Origin: Lobosporangium transversale
Taxonomy: Eukaryota > Mortierellomycota > Mortierellomycetes > Mortierellales > Mortierellaceae
Direction of reading: 5' to 3'
NCBI RefSeq assembly: GCF_002105155.1
Contig: NW_019028989.1
Coordinates: 496,001-560,000, forward strand
DNA length: 64,000 nucleotides
In this document: positions 24,901 through 35,590 of the stretch, in pieces
Layout of the letters: the number at the start of each line of letters is the position of its first letter
Position numbering within the stretch: position 1 is the first letter of the stretch
The notes under the pieces: model-generated
The model's database searches: none
The model's input: the letters and a program-made list of their open reading frames with translations, nothing else
Told to the model about the DNA's origin: nothing
Translations under genes and position numbers: made by a program

Positions 24901-25316
24901 AAGCTCATGCAAAAGAGATGAAAGAATTTGCAGAGGAGAAGAAGCTGCAAGCCCAAAGAGAACGAGCCTGTCAAAACGCATCTGTGACGTTATTCCAGAA
25001 TATGGTCACCAAATTACAGACAGAACTGTCAGAGACGCAAGAAAAGTTACGGGACACCACGATTTGTTGGGGAAACACAAAGGAACAACTTCAGAAGTGC
25101 GAGCAGGCATATCGAAGACGTAAAAGAGATTTAGAAGTGACCACGAAGCACTTACACGAGGTAGAAGAGACAGTCCTCAAGTTAGGAGATGCGATTACAA
25201 TGCTAGAGATGGAGAAGGAGACCAATATGGTGTTGGTCAGATCTTTGGAGGAACGAGACCGTGAGCTGAGGGACATGGAGTATCGCCTTAGAGTCTTGGA
25301 GGAGGAGCACGAGTGA
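21998..25316 (+). CDS. Large coiled-coil protein, unrecognised family
   Basis: Five exons fit: 21998-22258, 22480-22503, 22679-22738, 22844-22984 and 23094-25316, giving about 902 residues. The N-terminus has proline-directed serines (SPSLTPS, RTPGYKSPYRQKW). A short conserved-looking block follows (EVLLFAIKQLTVHEFDGPW, then PLYQRLRDYHVCLKSAKKR). The large last exon encodes a Ser/Thr/Asn-rich region and then roughly 450 residues of Glu/Lys/Leu/Gln heptads (from ATSRLLRAETELALL to the end), which should form a long coiled coil. This resembles cytoskeletal or tethering scaffolds in general, but no named family is recognised. The fourth exon appears to end in GAG followed by gcatga, a possible GC-AG intron; an alternative GT donor lies a few bases upstream. 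Confidence 0.8.
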
Positions 25317-25672
25317 TTAAAGTGTAAATAGTAATAAACACTTAGTCCTCTCGGGCTTAACATTCTTGGCACTGCCATCGGACAGACAAAAACAGAATAA
25401 TAACAAACGTTAGAAAGTGTTAGCCAGGAGCTTTTAGGCATGTCTAGTTACCCTTGAATGAATGTTTGGTCGGGAAAAATACATTAGTAGAGGAAAAATG
25501 CTGCATACTGCGCAAGAATCGCAGTTAAATGCAATAAGATGTGGCGATACTGATGTTTGGTCCTTTGAAATTCTCACGGGAATGCTATAGTCATCCCCAT
25601 ATTCATTTAAAAGCAATGGACGTCGTTCTTCTTTGCCCCTCCTGTTAACCAAAAAAGAAATAAAGTATTATC

Positions 25673-26212
25673 ATGTCCTTTAGTAAGCCTACTGTACTCT
25701 CAACTACGTCTACGCCTATGCCCTCCTCGACTTCCTCCGCTCCGAGAACTGGAGCTGCAATAAGGCTAGCAAGGCTCATAATCCCCTCCAACTACCGCTC
25801 TTCACGTTGGCCAGGCCGTTTCCTGCTCTGGACAGGCCATCTCCATAATGCTGTGGGTCTGATGATCTCTGAGCTTCGTGATCCCCTCCTGAGCGCATTA
25901 AAAGCTGGCTACTTTAATGCATTTGATTCTTCTATCTACCGCTGCAACGCGTTCTGGTTCTTCTTGGCAGGATTTCAAATGGTCATAGGTGGAAGGATGA
26001 TGAACTTGCATTTATTCTCAAGCTCGAATGATGGAAAACAAGAAGGAGAACAGTTCCAGCATAAGTATTCTCAAAGCCTTAGTCAGAGAAAGCTCCCTCG
26101 AGAGGTGGGATGGTGGCTTCTGGCCATAGGGATGGGTGGTGCAATCGCCATGCCAGCAAGTGGGTTCTATTTAGTGGGACTGCAAGGCCTTGCCATTCTT
26201 TTTGCACTGTAA
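25673..26212 (+). CDS. Small membrane protein, DUF6463-like
   Basis: Intronless frame of 179 residues. After a Ser/Thr-rich start come four hydrophobic segments: RFLLWTGHLHNAVGLMI, NAFWFFLAGFQMVIGG, VGWWLLAIGMGGAIAMP and YLVGLQGLAILFAL. The pattern of a Trp/Thr-Gly-His first helix, an AFWFF helix and a PREVGWW third helix fits the uncharacterised DUF6463 family as I remember it; this should be confirmed by search. Function is unknown. A decayed paralogue follows 370 bases downstream. The frame beginning with ATG at 25673 has no competing upstream ATG. Confidence 0.8.
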   Translation: MSFSKPTVLSTTSTPMPSSTSSAPRTGAAIRLARLIIPSNYRSSRWPGRFLLWTGHLHNAVGLMISELRDPLLSALKAGYFNAFDSSIYRCNAFWFFLAGFQMVIGGRMMNLHLFSSSNDGKQEGEQFQHKYSQSLSQRKLPREVGWWLLAIGMGGAIAMPASGFYLVGLQGLAILFAL

Positions 26213-26462
26213 ATAGAGTGATATGACAAATCATCTCACAACTTGTATACATGTGGCAGATAGTTTAGCAATGAAATAGATAGACCAATAAATACGTTGA
26301 CTGTCCCAATTGCTCATGACCTAAATGACAGAAAGAGAGTATCCGAGAAATAACCACTCCAGATAATTCATAATTTATTATTTCAATGGTCACTTACATG
26401 CAGAGCTGCGCTTTGATCTGCGATCGTGGGTTTCTCAGTAAGAAGCCTGCCGATCATACCGG

Positions 26463-26494
<32 letters not shown>

Positions 26495-26580
26495 ATTTAC
26501 TTAAGCAAGCCTTCAGTGACCTTACTATTCTCAATATTCTCAACTGTCAACATTTAGGCAACCATTACAGGAAAAAAAAA

Positions 26581-27084
26581 ATGCCTGTTCCATCCTCGTT
26601 TAGTACCGCTGATACAACTGTTCCCTATCGTTCTTCTCATTGGCCTGCTCGCCTTTTGATCTGGACTGGCATTGGACATAATATAGCTGGTCTACTGGCC
26701 GATAAGTATCGCGTTCCATTGGTCGATGCTCTGAAAGATGGCTACCTCGATGCATTTGCCCTGGAAGCCGATCGTCGATCTGCTCTTTAGTTCTTCATGG
26801 CGAGATTTAACTTCATCGTCATGGGCAAGGTAGTTGGCTGACTCCTGTTCTCTAGCGAGAACAAAAGCAACCTCTCTATGGATAAAGGGAAGGTAGACAA
26901 CCAAAAGCAACAACACATTCAGAAACAACAACATCGAGATCGATCAGATCGAGTGATACCTCGTGCTCTGGGATGGTGGTTCCTGGGTATTTCCGTAGCT
27001 GGCGGAACGGCTATTTCCAAGAGTGGATTCTTCTTGTTAGGCTTGCAAGGTCTAGCTATCCTCTTTGCAAAGTTTATTAAGTGA
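26581..27084 (+). pseudogene. DUF6463-like tandem copy with two in-frame stops
   Basis: One continuous frame of 168 codons aligns with the protein at 25673: SSHWPARLLIWTGIGHNIAG, PRALGWWFLGISVAGGTA and FLLGLQGLAILFAKF. It is interrupted by TAG at 26788 and TGA further on (near 26840). At the first position the intact copy has Trp, as in its AFWFF block, so TGG to TAG is the likely change. The second also fits a former TGG. No frameshift is present. The segment between the stops is too short to be an intron. It is a young pseudogene unless the stops are read through or are sequencing errors. Confidence 0.82.
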
Positions 27085-28271
27085 TATAAAAAAATAAAAA
27101 TAAAAATAAAAAAAAGGACAAGAGATGTGTCTTGGACGAATTCGCATTCATGTCTTGAATTTGCAATTCCTTCCATTTGGGACAATTGTAATTTAGGTAA
27201 ATCATTCTCGACAGGGAATGTACGCGGCAAAGAAACTTTTGGCATCTCTGGTCAGTTGCGACTATGACTGAATTATCAATTTGCATTGTTCTGATGAGAA
27301 ATAAGCTTTGTCCGATAAAAGCCAACATTTTATCCTAAAAGTTATCTCAAATAGCTACCCTTTTCAGCTATTATTTTTTTTACTTGAACAATGTAAAAAG
27401 AGAACAGATAAAAGCTTACTTTAAGCCAGATAAAACAATTAAAAGCGCTGTATAATTAAGTACACACTGACCCTTGCATCAGTTCTTTTTTTTTTTAACT
27501 CATCACTGGCTGTTGTCAAATATCATATCTCATCACGTTTGACTATCTGCATTAGAGTTTGCGTCAACATCAGATCATCCCAAAGGAAGGGACAAATGAT
27601 TTCAGTTACACGGCGCGCTAGATGGAGGATACCCGATATTTGAGTATGAGGGCAAATTCTTTGGTAACTCATAACTAAAGGCGTTTCTAAAATATCAAGT
27701 CAATTCATGCTTCGTATCGACTGACTAAACGAAAACGAACACTGATGGGCTTACAGGGATCTTTGTATGCATATCAACTGACCGCTGACGAGGCCAGGCC
27801 ATATAAATCTAATTGAAAAAAAAAAAAAAAAAAAAAAAGAAGTACAACAAATTGTGAGTCGTGAGAAAGTAATATCTTGCATGGTCAAAGCATGAATAAA
27901 AAGAATAAAAATAATGCAATCATGCGCTCAATGCATAGTCATGCATTGTCAGTAAAGCGTGCTTGTATATTAACCTGCTTTTGCCCACCCCGATTTTATT
28001 CTGCTGACGGAGCAAGGAACCAAGCATGTGCGGTCTCTCCGTTGAAGAGCAAACTCAACGATATTCATACGTGAGCAGCAGGGCGAAGGGAGAGCCCAGA
28101 CATCACACTGAGAGTCTTTTAATTGATTGCACAAAGAGGCGTTGTCCCTCTAAAATCCTTTCGTGATTTATCATCATCCAACTTTTCTTTCTTTCTTTCC
28201 CTTTTTCTTCGTCTCTTCCGATAAACCTTCCTCACCCACTCTCATTCTTATCGATTTGTTAACAAACAACA
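27085..28271. other. Spacer before the epoxide-hydrolase-like pair
   Basis: About 1.2 kb with short A/T homopolymers (A near 27818) and no supportable gene. The last 100 bases before 28272 are CT-rich, as expected for a fungal promoter and leader. Confidence 0.5.
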
Positions 28272-28626
28272 ATGACCGAGACATCTAATACAGATTTTAA
28301 GGTTAGCGCAACCGCTAGTCTCTACAATGTGCTGAAGAAGGTTATCGCAGATTTGCCCCAGATTGAAGCATACCATACCGCTAATTCCAAACCAACCCCT
28401 CCCGATCACGAAGTTTCGAGGTAAAATATAAAATATATTCGATGGATGTGAAAAAACAAAATGTGCTTGAAACGCCTTGTAACTAAGCGGAATTAGTATA
28501 CCGAGTGTAACAATATAATCTATTCTCCAAGTTTTAATCATAAGCATGCGACCGTTCGTGGCTACGTGTATCGTAAGTACATCAATCAACCGAAAGCTTG
28601 TAGAAAGAAGTACTCATATCCCTGAC

Positions 28627-28657
<31 letters not shown>

Positions 28658-29387
28658 GACTATGCAAACAGATTACGTCGAGGAGGGGGACCCTAAGGGC
28701 ATTCCAATAGTTCTAATCCATGGCTTCCCAGAACTCTGGTATGGATGGCGTAACCAGATCCGTCACTTGGAAAAGGAAGGCTACCGTGTTATAGCAATCG
28801 ATAATCTTGGCTTTGGAGGCAGTGTAAATATGATTTTAACGCCCTTCCAAAACTTTTATCTATTCTTCATTTTTAATTTTCGCAAACTAAGAGTAATCAT
28901 TTCTGCTGGGTCTCAAAATCTATAGGACCACCCAAGATGTGAAGCTGGGGATTTAGATCCTTATAGAGCCAAGAACCTGGCTGCAAACGTGGTCGAACTT
29001 TTAACACAATTGAATATCGATAAAGCTGTAATCATAGGCCATGACTGGGGCGCCTCTATTGCCTGGAAAACCGGTCTACACTTTCCTGAACGCTGTCATG
29101 CTATCATCGGGTAATAAGAGGGATAGGTTTGTGTTGTTTGCGAAAGTAGTATATTAGGTTAACCACTTTACATTTACATCTTGCTATGGCCTTATTTTAG
29201 TCTCGGCATTCCACATTTTCAACCTGCGCGAGAGTACAACGATCCTGAGACGATTGCCAAGATGATCCCTGAGCTCGGTCATTTTGCTACCTTCCAAAGC
29301 AAAGATGTTGAGCACTGGTTCAATAGCGATGTAATTCACAAAAAAGAAAGCCTTTAGCCAAGTAGCAGCAATGTCAGCCTCGAAACT

Positions 29388-29418
<31 letters not shown>

Positions 29419-29979
29419 CTTGTAAAATACTAGCCGCATACTCAAGCTGTAGCTTATTATAACGCAATGTTCGCTATAGCACCCGGGACAAATGTCGAGC
29501 AAAAGCAGTACTACATTGACCAATTCACTCGGACTACGTTTCATGGCGGTTATAATCTCTATCGTGCTGGCCGCCTCAATTACGAGGATGAACTGCGTAA
29601 GTATAAAAAGAAGTCTCCAATGCCTCTCGATACCCGATGCTTTGGAGTGATGTCTTTATTATAGCAGTTATATTTGAGTTGTGATACTTGAAATTAAAAA
29701 AGACGCATCTTTAAAACCATAGCATATGTCGACAAGCCATACACAGTGCCTTCGCTTCTAATTGTGATTGATCAAGATCATATGGTGCCACGGACCTTTG
29801 TAGAATCACAAAATACAGATACTTTCGTTAGTCTAGAAATAGACCATGTTGATGGAGACCACGGAGTTCATTCTACCAATCCAGAAAGCGTCAATCAAGT
29901 GTTCTCAAAGTTCCTGACGAACTTCTTTCATCGTAAAGATAAATCTGTTCAACATGATGAGAAGAAGGCACGGGAGTAA
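28272..29979 (+). CDS. Epoxide-hydrolase-like alpha/beta hydrolase, copy A
   Basis: Seven exons, 28272-28420, 28532-28572, 28672-28823, 28926-29110, 29201-29330, 29434-29596 and 29723-29979, give 358 residues. The fold resembles soluble epoxide hydrolases: oxyanion-hole HGFPELWYGW, nucleophile Asp in IIGHDWGASIAW, and late acid and His in IVIDQDHMVP and DGDHGVHSTNP. Cap-region residues such as QYYIDQFTRTTFHGGYNLY are shared with copy B. No signal peptide is visible, so it is probably cytosolic. Such enzymes hydrolyse epoxides to diols; the actual substrate is unknown. Copy B follows 296 bases downstream in the same direction, a clear tandem duplication. Confidence 0.9.
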
Positions 29980-30275
29980 ATATATACTTTAAGCTTAAGA
30001 GAAAGAAAAGATTAGTAAAAAAAATCTTCAACATGGTTTCTGTTGTTGCATGCATGATTATTTCTGCTGTGTTCAAAACTTCGAATTGTTCCCACCAATG
30101 ACAGTTAAGTACACAATGCGTCACATTAAGCATCACATCAAAAAGACCATCCATCTCTTTTAATCATATCTTTGCCATTTTATTTCCCTTCCTTTCTCTC
30201 CTTTCCTACCCTTCTTTTGTCGACAGCTTATCGCCGTTGATGTCATTTATCCAGCAAAAAAATAAAATAAAAAAA

Positions 30276-32082
30276 ATGACTGAGACCTCTTCAACATCCG
30301 TTTCAAATACCTCGGCTGAAGCGCCTAGTCTCCACGATTCACTGAAGCAAGTGATCGCAGCCTTACCTCAAATTGAAGCGGTTCATGCCTCCAAGTCCAG
30401 GCCTACTGATCCCGAATATAAGGTGTCAAGGTATAGCATAAAATGGCCGATGGGTCTTGATGGCTATTTACCAGATTCACTGGATGATCCCCTAACATTA
30501 CCCTATTCTTGTTTATTGATTATAAGCTTCAATCACAAGTATGCAACTCTCTGCGGCTATAAATATCGTAAGGACCAAGCTCGCTGAATATCCCATTTTT
30601 CATGAGATGAGTACATTTCATTGTTTTGAAAGGCATCTAAAACTTTTTATCATTATTATTTTTATTCATGGAACAGATTATGTAGAGGAAGGAAATCCAG
30701 ATGGCATCCCGTTGATTCTCCTCCATGGATTCCCGGATTTGTGGTACGGATGGCGCTATCAGATCCGACACCTGGCCAAGGAAGGTTATCGTGTCATTGC
30801 AGTTGATAATCTTGGGTTTGGCGAATCTGTATGCCCTTTCTTCTCCGTGAGAAAATAAAAGAAAATTCGCAAATTAAGCATAATGCACTGACCGCTTCCC
30901 TTCATTTTATTAATCGACAGGACCACCCGACATGTGACATCGACAATCTGGACACTTACCGTGCGAAAAATCTGGCCAGTAACCTGATCGAGCTCTTGGA
31001 TCAGAAAAAGATTGACAAGGCTGTTTTTATCGGGCATGACTGGTATCTCTTTTTTTCTTTCTTTCTTTGTTTTTCTATCTGATGACAGAGTCGATATTCT
31101 TTAGAAAGATCTGAATGATTTCTTTTCTTTTCTTTTATATATATTTTCAATATGATAGGGGCGCATCGGTTGCTTGGCGACTTGGCATGCACTTTCCTTG
31201 GCGCTGTCATGCTATCATCAGGTTTGTTTATTGTTTTTTTTTGGTTTCCTCATTGTATGTCCTTGATTTCTTTGATGAATCAACTTGATCTCTCATTTCC
31301 TGTTTAACCCTTAATGCCCATATTTTCTTAGTATCGGATTTCCACATCAGACGCCATCGACTGAATATGTTCCTCCTGAAGCGACGGTCCAAGCCCACCC
31401 ACAACTCCGTCATTTCACTGCATTCCAAAGCAGAGAACCAGAAACGTGGTTTGAAGGCAATGTATGACCTTTCATACGTTATCTGTTAAATTCCTTTGTA
31501 AACTTTTAGGAGCAAAGCGCGATAAAAAGGTATTACTTATTTTTTTTATTTTTTCGTCAGCCACATACATTAGCAGTTGCGTTTTTCAATGCCATCTATG
31601 GAGATGGCGAAAAGAATACAAATACAGAGGAGAAACAGTATTATATTGACCAGTATACGCGCTCAACATTCCACGGCGGTTTGAATCTATATCGAGCCAC
31701 CACTTTGAACTTTCAGGACGATTTGCGTAAGCTATATATATATCTGTATATGTGTATGTAGTAATGCAATATAACTTTTGTTTATATCCTGACGTGTACA
31801 TATTTTAATCTCGATTTGACAGCATTCGCAGGAAAGCTATATACTGTGCCTTCATTATTGGCGATCATTGACCAAGACCCACTCGTAACTCCAGAGTATG
31901 TGGCAATGTTCAGTAAAGATATCTTTGTAGAGCTTGAACAGACCCATATTACGGAGGGGGGTCACAATGTCCTTGTTGAAAACCCAGTGGCTGTCAACAA
32001 GATTCTCTCGGAATATCTTGCCAAGTTCTTCGACAGAACTAAATCTGTTCAGGCAAGAAGGCTATCGTACCCCATCGAATAA
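30276..32082 (+). CDS. Epoxide-hydrolase-like alpha/beta hydrolase, copy B
   Basis: Eight exons, 30276-30430, 30527-30567, 30677-30828, 30921-31042, 31159-31221, 31332-31461, 31561-31726 and 31823-32082, give 362 residues. It parallels copy A closely: exons 2 (41 bases), 3 (152) and the 130-base exon have identical lengths. The 185-base exon 4 of copy A is here split into 122 + 63 bases by an extra 116-base intron placed inside the nucleophile motif GHDW/GA. Catalytic features are intact: HGFPDLWYGW, GHDW-GASVAW, IIDQDP and EGGHNVLVENP. A cytosolic epoxide hydrolase role is likely by family, with unknown substrate. Confidence 0.9.
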
Positions 32083-32332
32083 TGAAATAAAAGGAAAACG
32101 CAAGAAGGGTGATAAATTAAAACATTACTCAAGGCCGGGTCATGTTATGACGGATTTTTCCCTCCTCTTCTACTGTCGTATAAAAATAAATAAAATTTAT
32201 TAAGAGAGAATCCCCGTTTATGAAAATAATCTGAAAGTTCCCATCAAGGCTAGGGAAAGCATTAAAAAAATACTAATTGCTACTATTAAGCTTTGTCAAC
32301 CTCCTTTATGCCCCACTTCTCCCTTCAATATT

Positions 32333-34921
32333 TTACAAGGCCATGGCTGCCATGATGACAGCAATCAGCAAGCCAGAGAGTGTGCTGCCACTGCCAATAA
32401 TCGAAGCTCCAGACTTTTTCTTATCGGCGGGTTCAGGCTTATCACCAACCTTGGTGGGCAATTTTCCGGGGACAGCCTTTCCATTTTGCATCGCCACTGG
32501 TGATTGGCCATGGACATACTTGGAAGCACCAAATGAGAAATCATCACCCTCAAACCCGTTGTTTGCTGACGGTGATTTCTTGTAAGGTTGTTTATCGTTT
32601 GTGCATCCATCCAGGCGGACCATATCATACTCGTTACGGATCACAGTTGAGATGATCTCGGGTAATGCAGCCGCAGCTCCAGAGGCAGGGATATCATAGC
32701 CGACTACGACATAGGATGCTTTCCTACCATAAGCATCAGCCTGTTTCTTGAACGTGGACTCATAGATAGCAGCAATCTGAGATGCTTGTTCACGAGTATT
32801 GAACTTGTAATCAGCCTCATCCAAGTTGAACCCCACGAGTGTATAACCCATATCACGGAGTGTTGACTCCAGCTTTCGGTCCTTCGCTCCAGTTTCGTGT
32901 AGGCGGACATACTTGGGGTACTTGCCAATGAGTTCATGAATCTTGGTCGCGTGTTTAGCAATGTCAGCTCGGAGCTCGGCATCCGTCATGTCCTTGGAGG
33001 AATCGTTGGGGACACGATAGGTCATACCGATGAGGTGGCCGTCATTGTAGGCACGGCGGGCCACCCCGGCGTATTGCATGTAGTCGAGCCATGTAGCATT
33101 AGTAAAGAAAGTGACACGGGCCTTGGCTTCTTTGAGGATTTCGAGCATCTGAGTCGTAGCCTCACTAGGACCTTCGGACTAAAAATTAAACAAATAATAA
33201 AAGAGTAAGTGAAATTGATTGGCATTACATTATGAAAGGCGCATGTCTTCATTCTTTCTCAAGTAGGCAGAGGTCTTACAAAGGTAAGTGCAATTTGGCC
33301 AGGAGTCTCGCACTTTGTCACAAATTCACTCATTTGCTGAGCAGGGGCATTGGGCTTGACAGTAGTTGGAGGAACAGCGTTGATTGGCGGTTTATCTGTG
33401 ATTGGCTTGGCATTATCTTCATTGTTATCTTTGCTGTTGTCCTTATTACCGTCCTTATTACCGTCCTTACTATCTCCCTTATTGCTGCCCTTATTGTTAC
33501 CTTTGTTGTTTTCCTTATTGTCTTTATTTTCCTTGTTGTCCTTGTCATCCTGGTTGCCTTGGTTATCTTTGCTACTATTGCCATCATCGTCCTTCTGGTC
33601 ATCCTTCTTTTGGCCACCCTTCTTATGGTCGTCCTTCTTATGGTCACCCTTCTTACGGTCATCCTCTTTATGACCACCATCCTTATGATCATCGTCCTTA
33701 TGATCGTCTTTCTTATGGCCGCCTTTCTTATGGTCATCCTTCTTATGGTCATCCTTCCCCTGACCATCCTTCCCCTGACCATCCTTCTCCTGGCTGCCCT
33801 TCTCCTGATCCCCTTCCTTATGGCCACCCTTCTGACCCTCCTTGCCATCCTTCTGACCCTCCTTGCCATCTTTCTGACCCTCCTTGCCACCCTTCTGGTC
33901 CTCCTTGCCACCCTTCTGGCCCTCCTTGCCATCCTTAGAGCCCTGTTTTTTATCATCAGCGTTGTCGTTACCCTTGTTCATGTCCTTCTTGTTACCTTCA
34001 CCTTTCTTCTCTCCATTCTCGGCCTTCTTCTCGCCATTATCCTCCTTGTCCTCGTCCTTATTACCAACCTTCTTGTCTCCATTTCGCTCCTCCCCTCTAG
34101 TTTCATCTCTAGTTTCATCTCTACCTTCATCCATGTCTTTACCGATGTCATCACCATCTGCACCCGTGTTGTAACGGTCATGCTCTCTTTCCTCTGCATT
34201 CTTATACTCCTTACTCTTGCGGCTAATCTCAATCTGTCCCGCAGCATTACTGTCCAGAGGGACCATAGTTGTTAGATCTCCCGGCTGTTGCTCGACTTCC
34301 CCAACTAATTGGCGCTTCTGAACGTTTTTAGTTCTTGCTTCATTTGGCTGCCGCTGACCCTTCTGTTTCTGTTGTTGCTTCTTAGCCTGTTTCCGATGAA
34401 GGTGATAGTGCCCATGTGCTCGGAGCTGCCACATTTCAGGCTCAAAGGCTTCAATATCCGTGTCACCTGAATATAAATCTTCGACCTGTGTCTGGGCTAA
34501 ATTTCGATTCATCACAATATCAGCTGCACGCTTTGCGATTTTTCCGTTTTTGTGGTAGTTTTCCTGGTGATATTTTTTATTGGCTTTCTGGTAGTCCTTG
34601 ACGAGATGGTTGTGGCCATGCGCACGCAACTGCCATGGAAACAGAGCTGGATCCTCATTCGTAATCTCGAGGCCATTGGCATTTTGCTTCTGAGCATCAG
34701 CTATTTTTTTTTTTTTTTTTTTTTTTGAGTGAGGAAGAGAGCAATATGAGTAGGTTGTTGGTAATTTCTGTGGTATCAATATGTAGGACTTCCAACGTGA
34801 ATATAAAACAATAATGCTTATGCTTACCGAAACCAGAGATGGTCAGTGGCAATGCTGTGAGTAAAAATTAGCAGGCATTGAAAGAAGGGGAAAAAAAAAG
34901 TCAACGTCACATTTTAGTCGC

Positions 34922-34953
<32 letters not shown>

Positions 34954-35063
34954 TAATAGAAGCTTGAGCAAGCATATAATATGGGGCCATGGCTCGGAAG
35001 AAAAGCAAGTAATTGTTTACCCAAAACCGAAAGGATAAGCGGAAACCGCTTTGAGCAACGCAT
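32333..35063 (-). CDS. GPI-type polysaccharide-deacetylase-fold (CE4) protein with degenerate active site and long charged arm
   Basis: Exons 35021-35063, 34828-34854, 33280-34700 and 32333-33178 give 778 residues. The two tiny first exons build a signal peptide (MRCSKRFPLILSVLALPLTI). Residues 46-56 and 114-124 hold a repeated WQLRAHGHxHL motif. About 180-455 is an extreme Lys/Asp/His/Gly-rich tract of short repeats such as KKDDHKKGGHK. The CE4-like domain starts with CETPGQIALTFSEGP, where active enzymes have TFDDGP. The His motif (HTxxH) is replaced by GMTYRVPND and the LHD-type motif by VVGYD. The C-terminus ends in a small-residue site and a hydrophobic tail (LLIAVIMAAMAL), typical of GPI anchoring. 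I infer a cell-wall or surface protein that may bind chitin-type polymer but not deacetylate it. Confidence 0.88.
33590..33960. repeat. Coding minisatellite in the CE4-like gene
   Basis: Short degenerate repeats (units such as TTCTTATGGTCATCC and TCCTTGCCATCC on the plus strand) encode the KDDHKK / KDGKEGQ tract of the minus-strand protein. The repeats keep all stop codons out of the antisense frames as well. Confidence 0.85.
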
Positions 35064-35557
35064 CGTTGGCGGATCAAAAGGAGAAAAGACTAGAGTAAGT
35101 TGTAAGGTACTTTCAAAGATTATTGGAGAGTAGGTGTAGAGTCTTGGAAGAGTATCAGTAAAGAAATTAAAAGAATAAAATAAAAAAAAATAAAATAAAA
35201 TAAAAAAAAAAAAATAAAAAAAAAAGGAAAGGAAAAGAAAAAAGATAAGAAGGAATAAAGAAGTATCCAAGGACAAATATCAATAGATTAAAAGAAGAGG
35301 AATATAATCCAAATATAATTAAGTGTTATGTATCCCAATATCCTTTACGCGTGTAGAACATAGATCTCATATGCAAGACATTGGAGGCTCTAGAATCTCC
35401 TCTTCCAATCCCTACCATGCATCTCTAATCGGACCAATCTTTTTTTAAATTACATTTACCCTACCTTCTTAAGATGATTGAGCTTCTTCAACCCCGTCAT
35501 TCTCTAGTATTTATTTTGCTCTTGAAAAAGATGATATGAGACATATGTTGTATCTCG

Positions 35558-35590
<33 letters not shown>

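Noticed and set aside
26800-26860. Intron removing the second stop of the DUF6463-like copy
   Set aside because: The gtagtt...ctctag interval is under 30 bases, too short for fungal splicing, and the intact paralogue has no intron there.
33330-33956. Arg/Met-rich and Pro/Tyr-rich frames overlapping the CE4-like gene
   Set aside because: They are shadow frames of the Lys/Asp minisatellite; the minus-strand frame has a signal peptide, CE4 domain and correct splicing.
35160-35225. AAAAT-type repeats as a transposon end
   Set aside because: Simple low-complexity sequence without inverted repeats, target-site duplication or coding capacity nearby.
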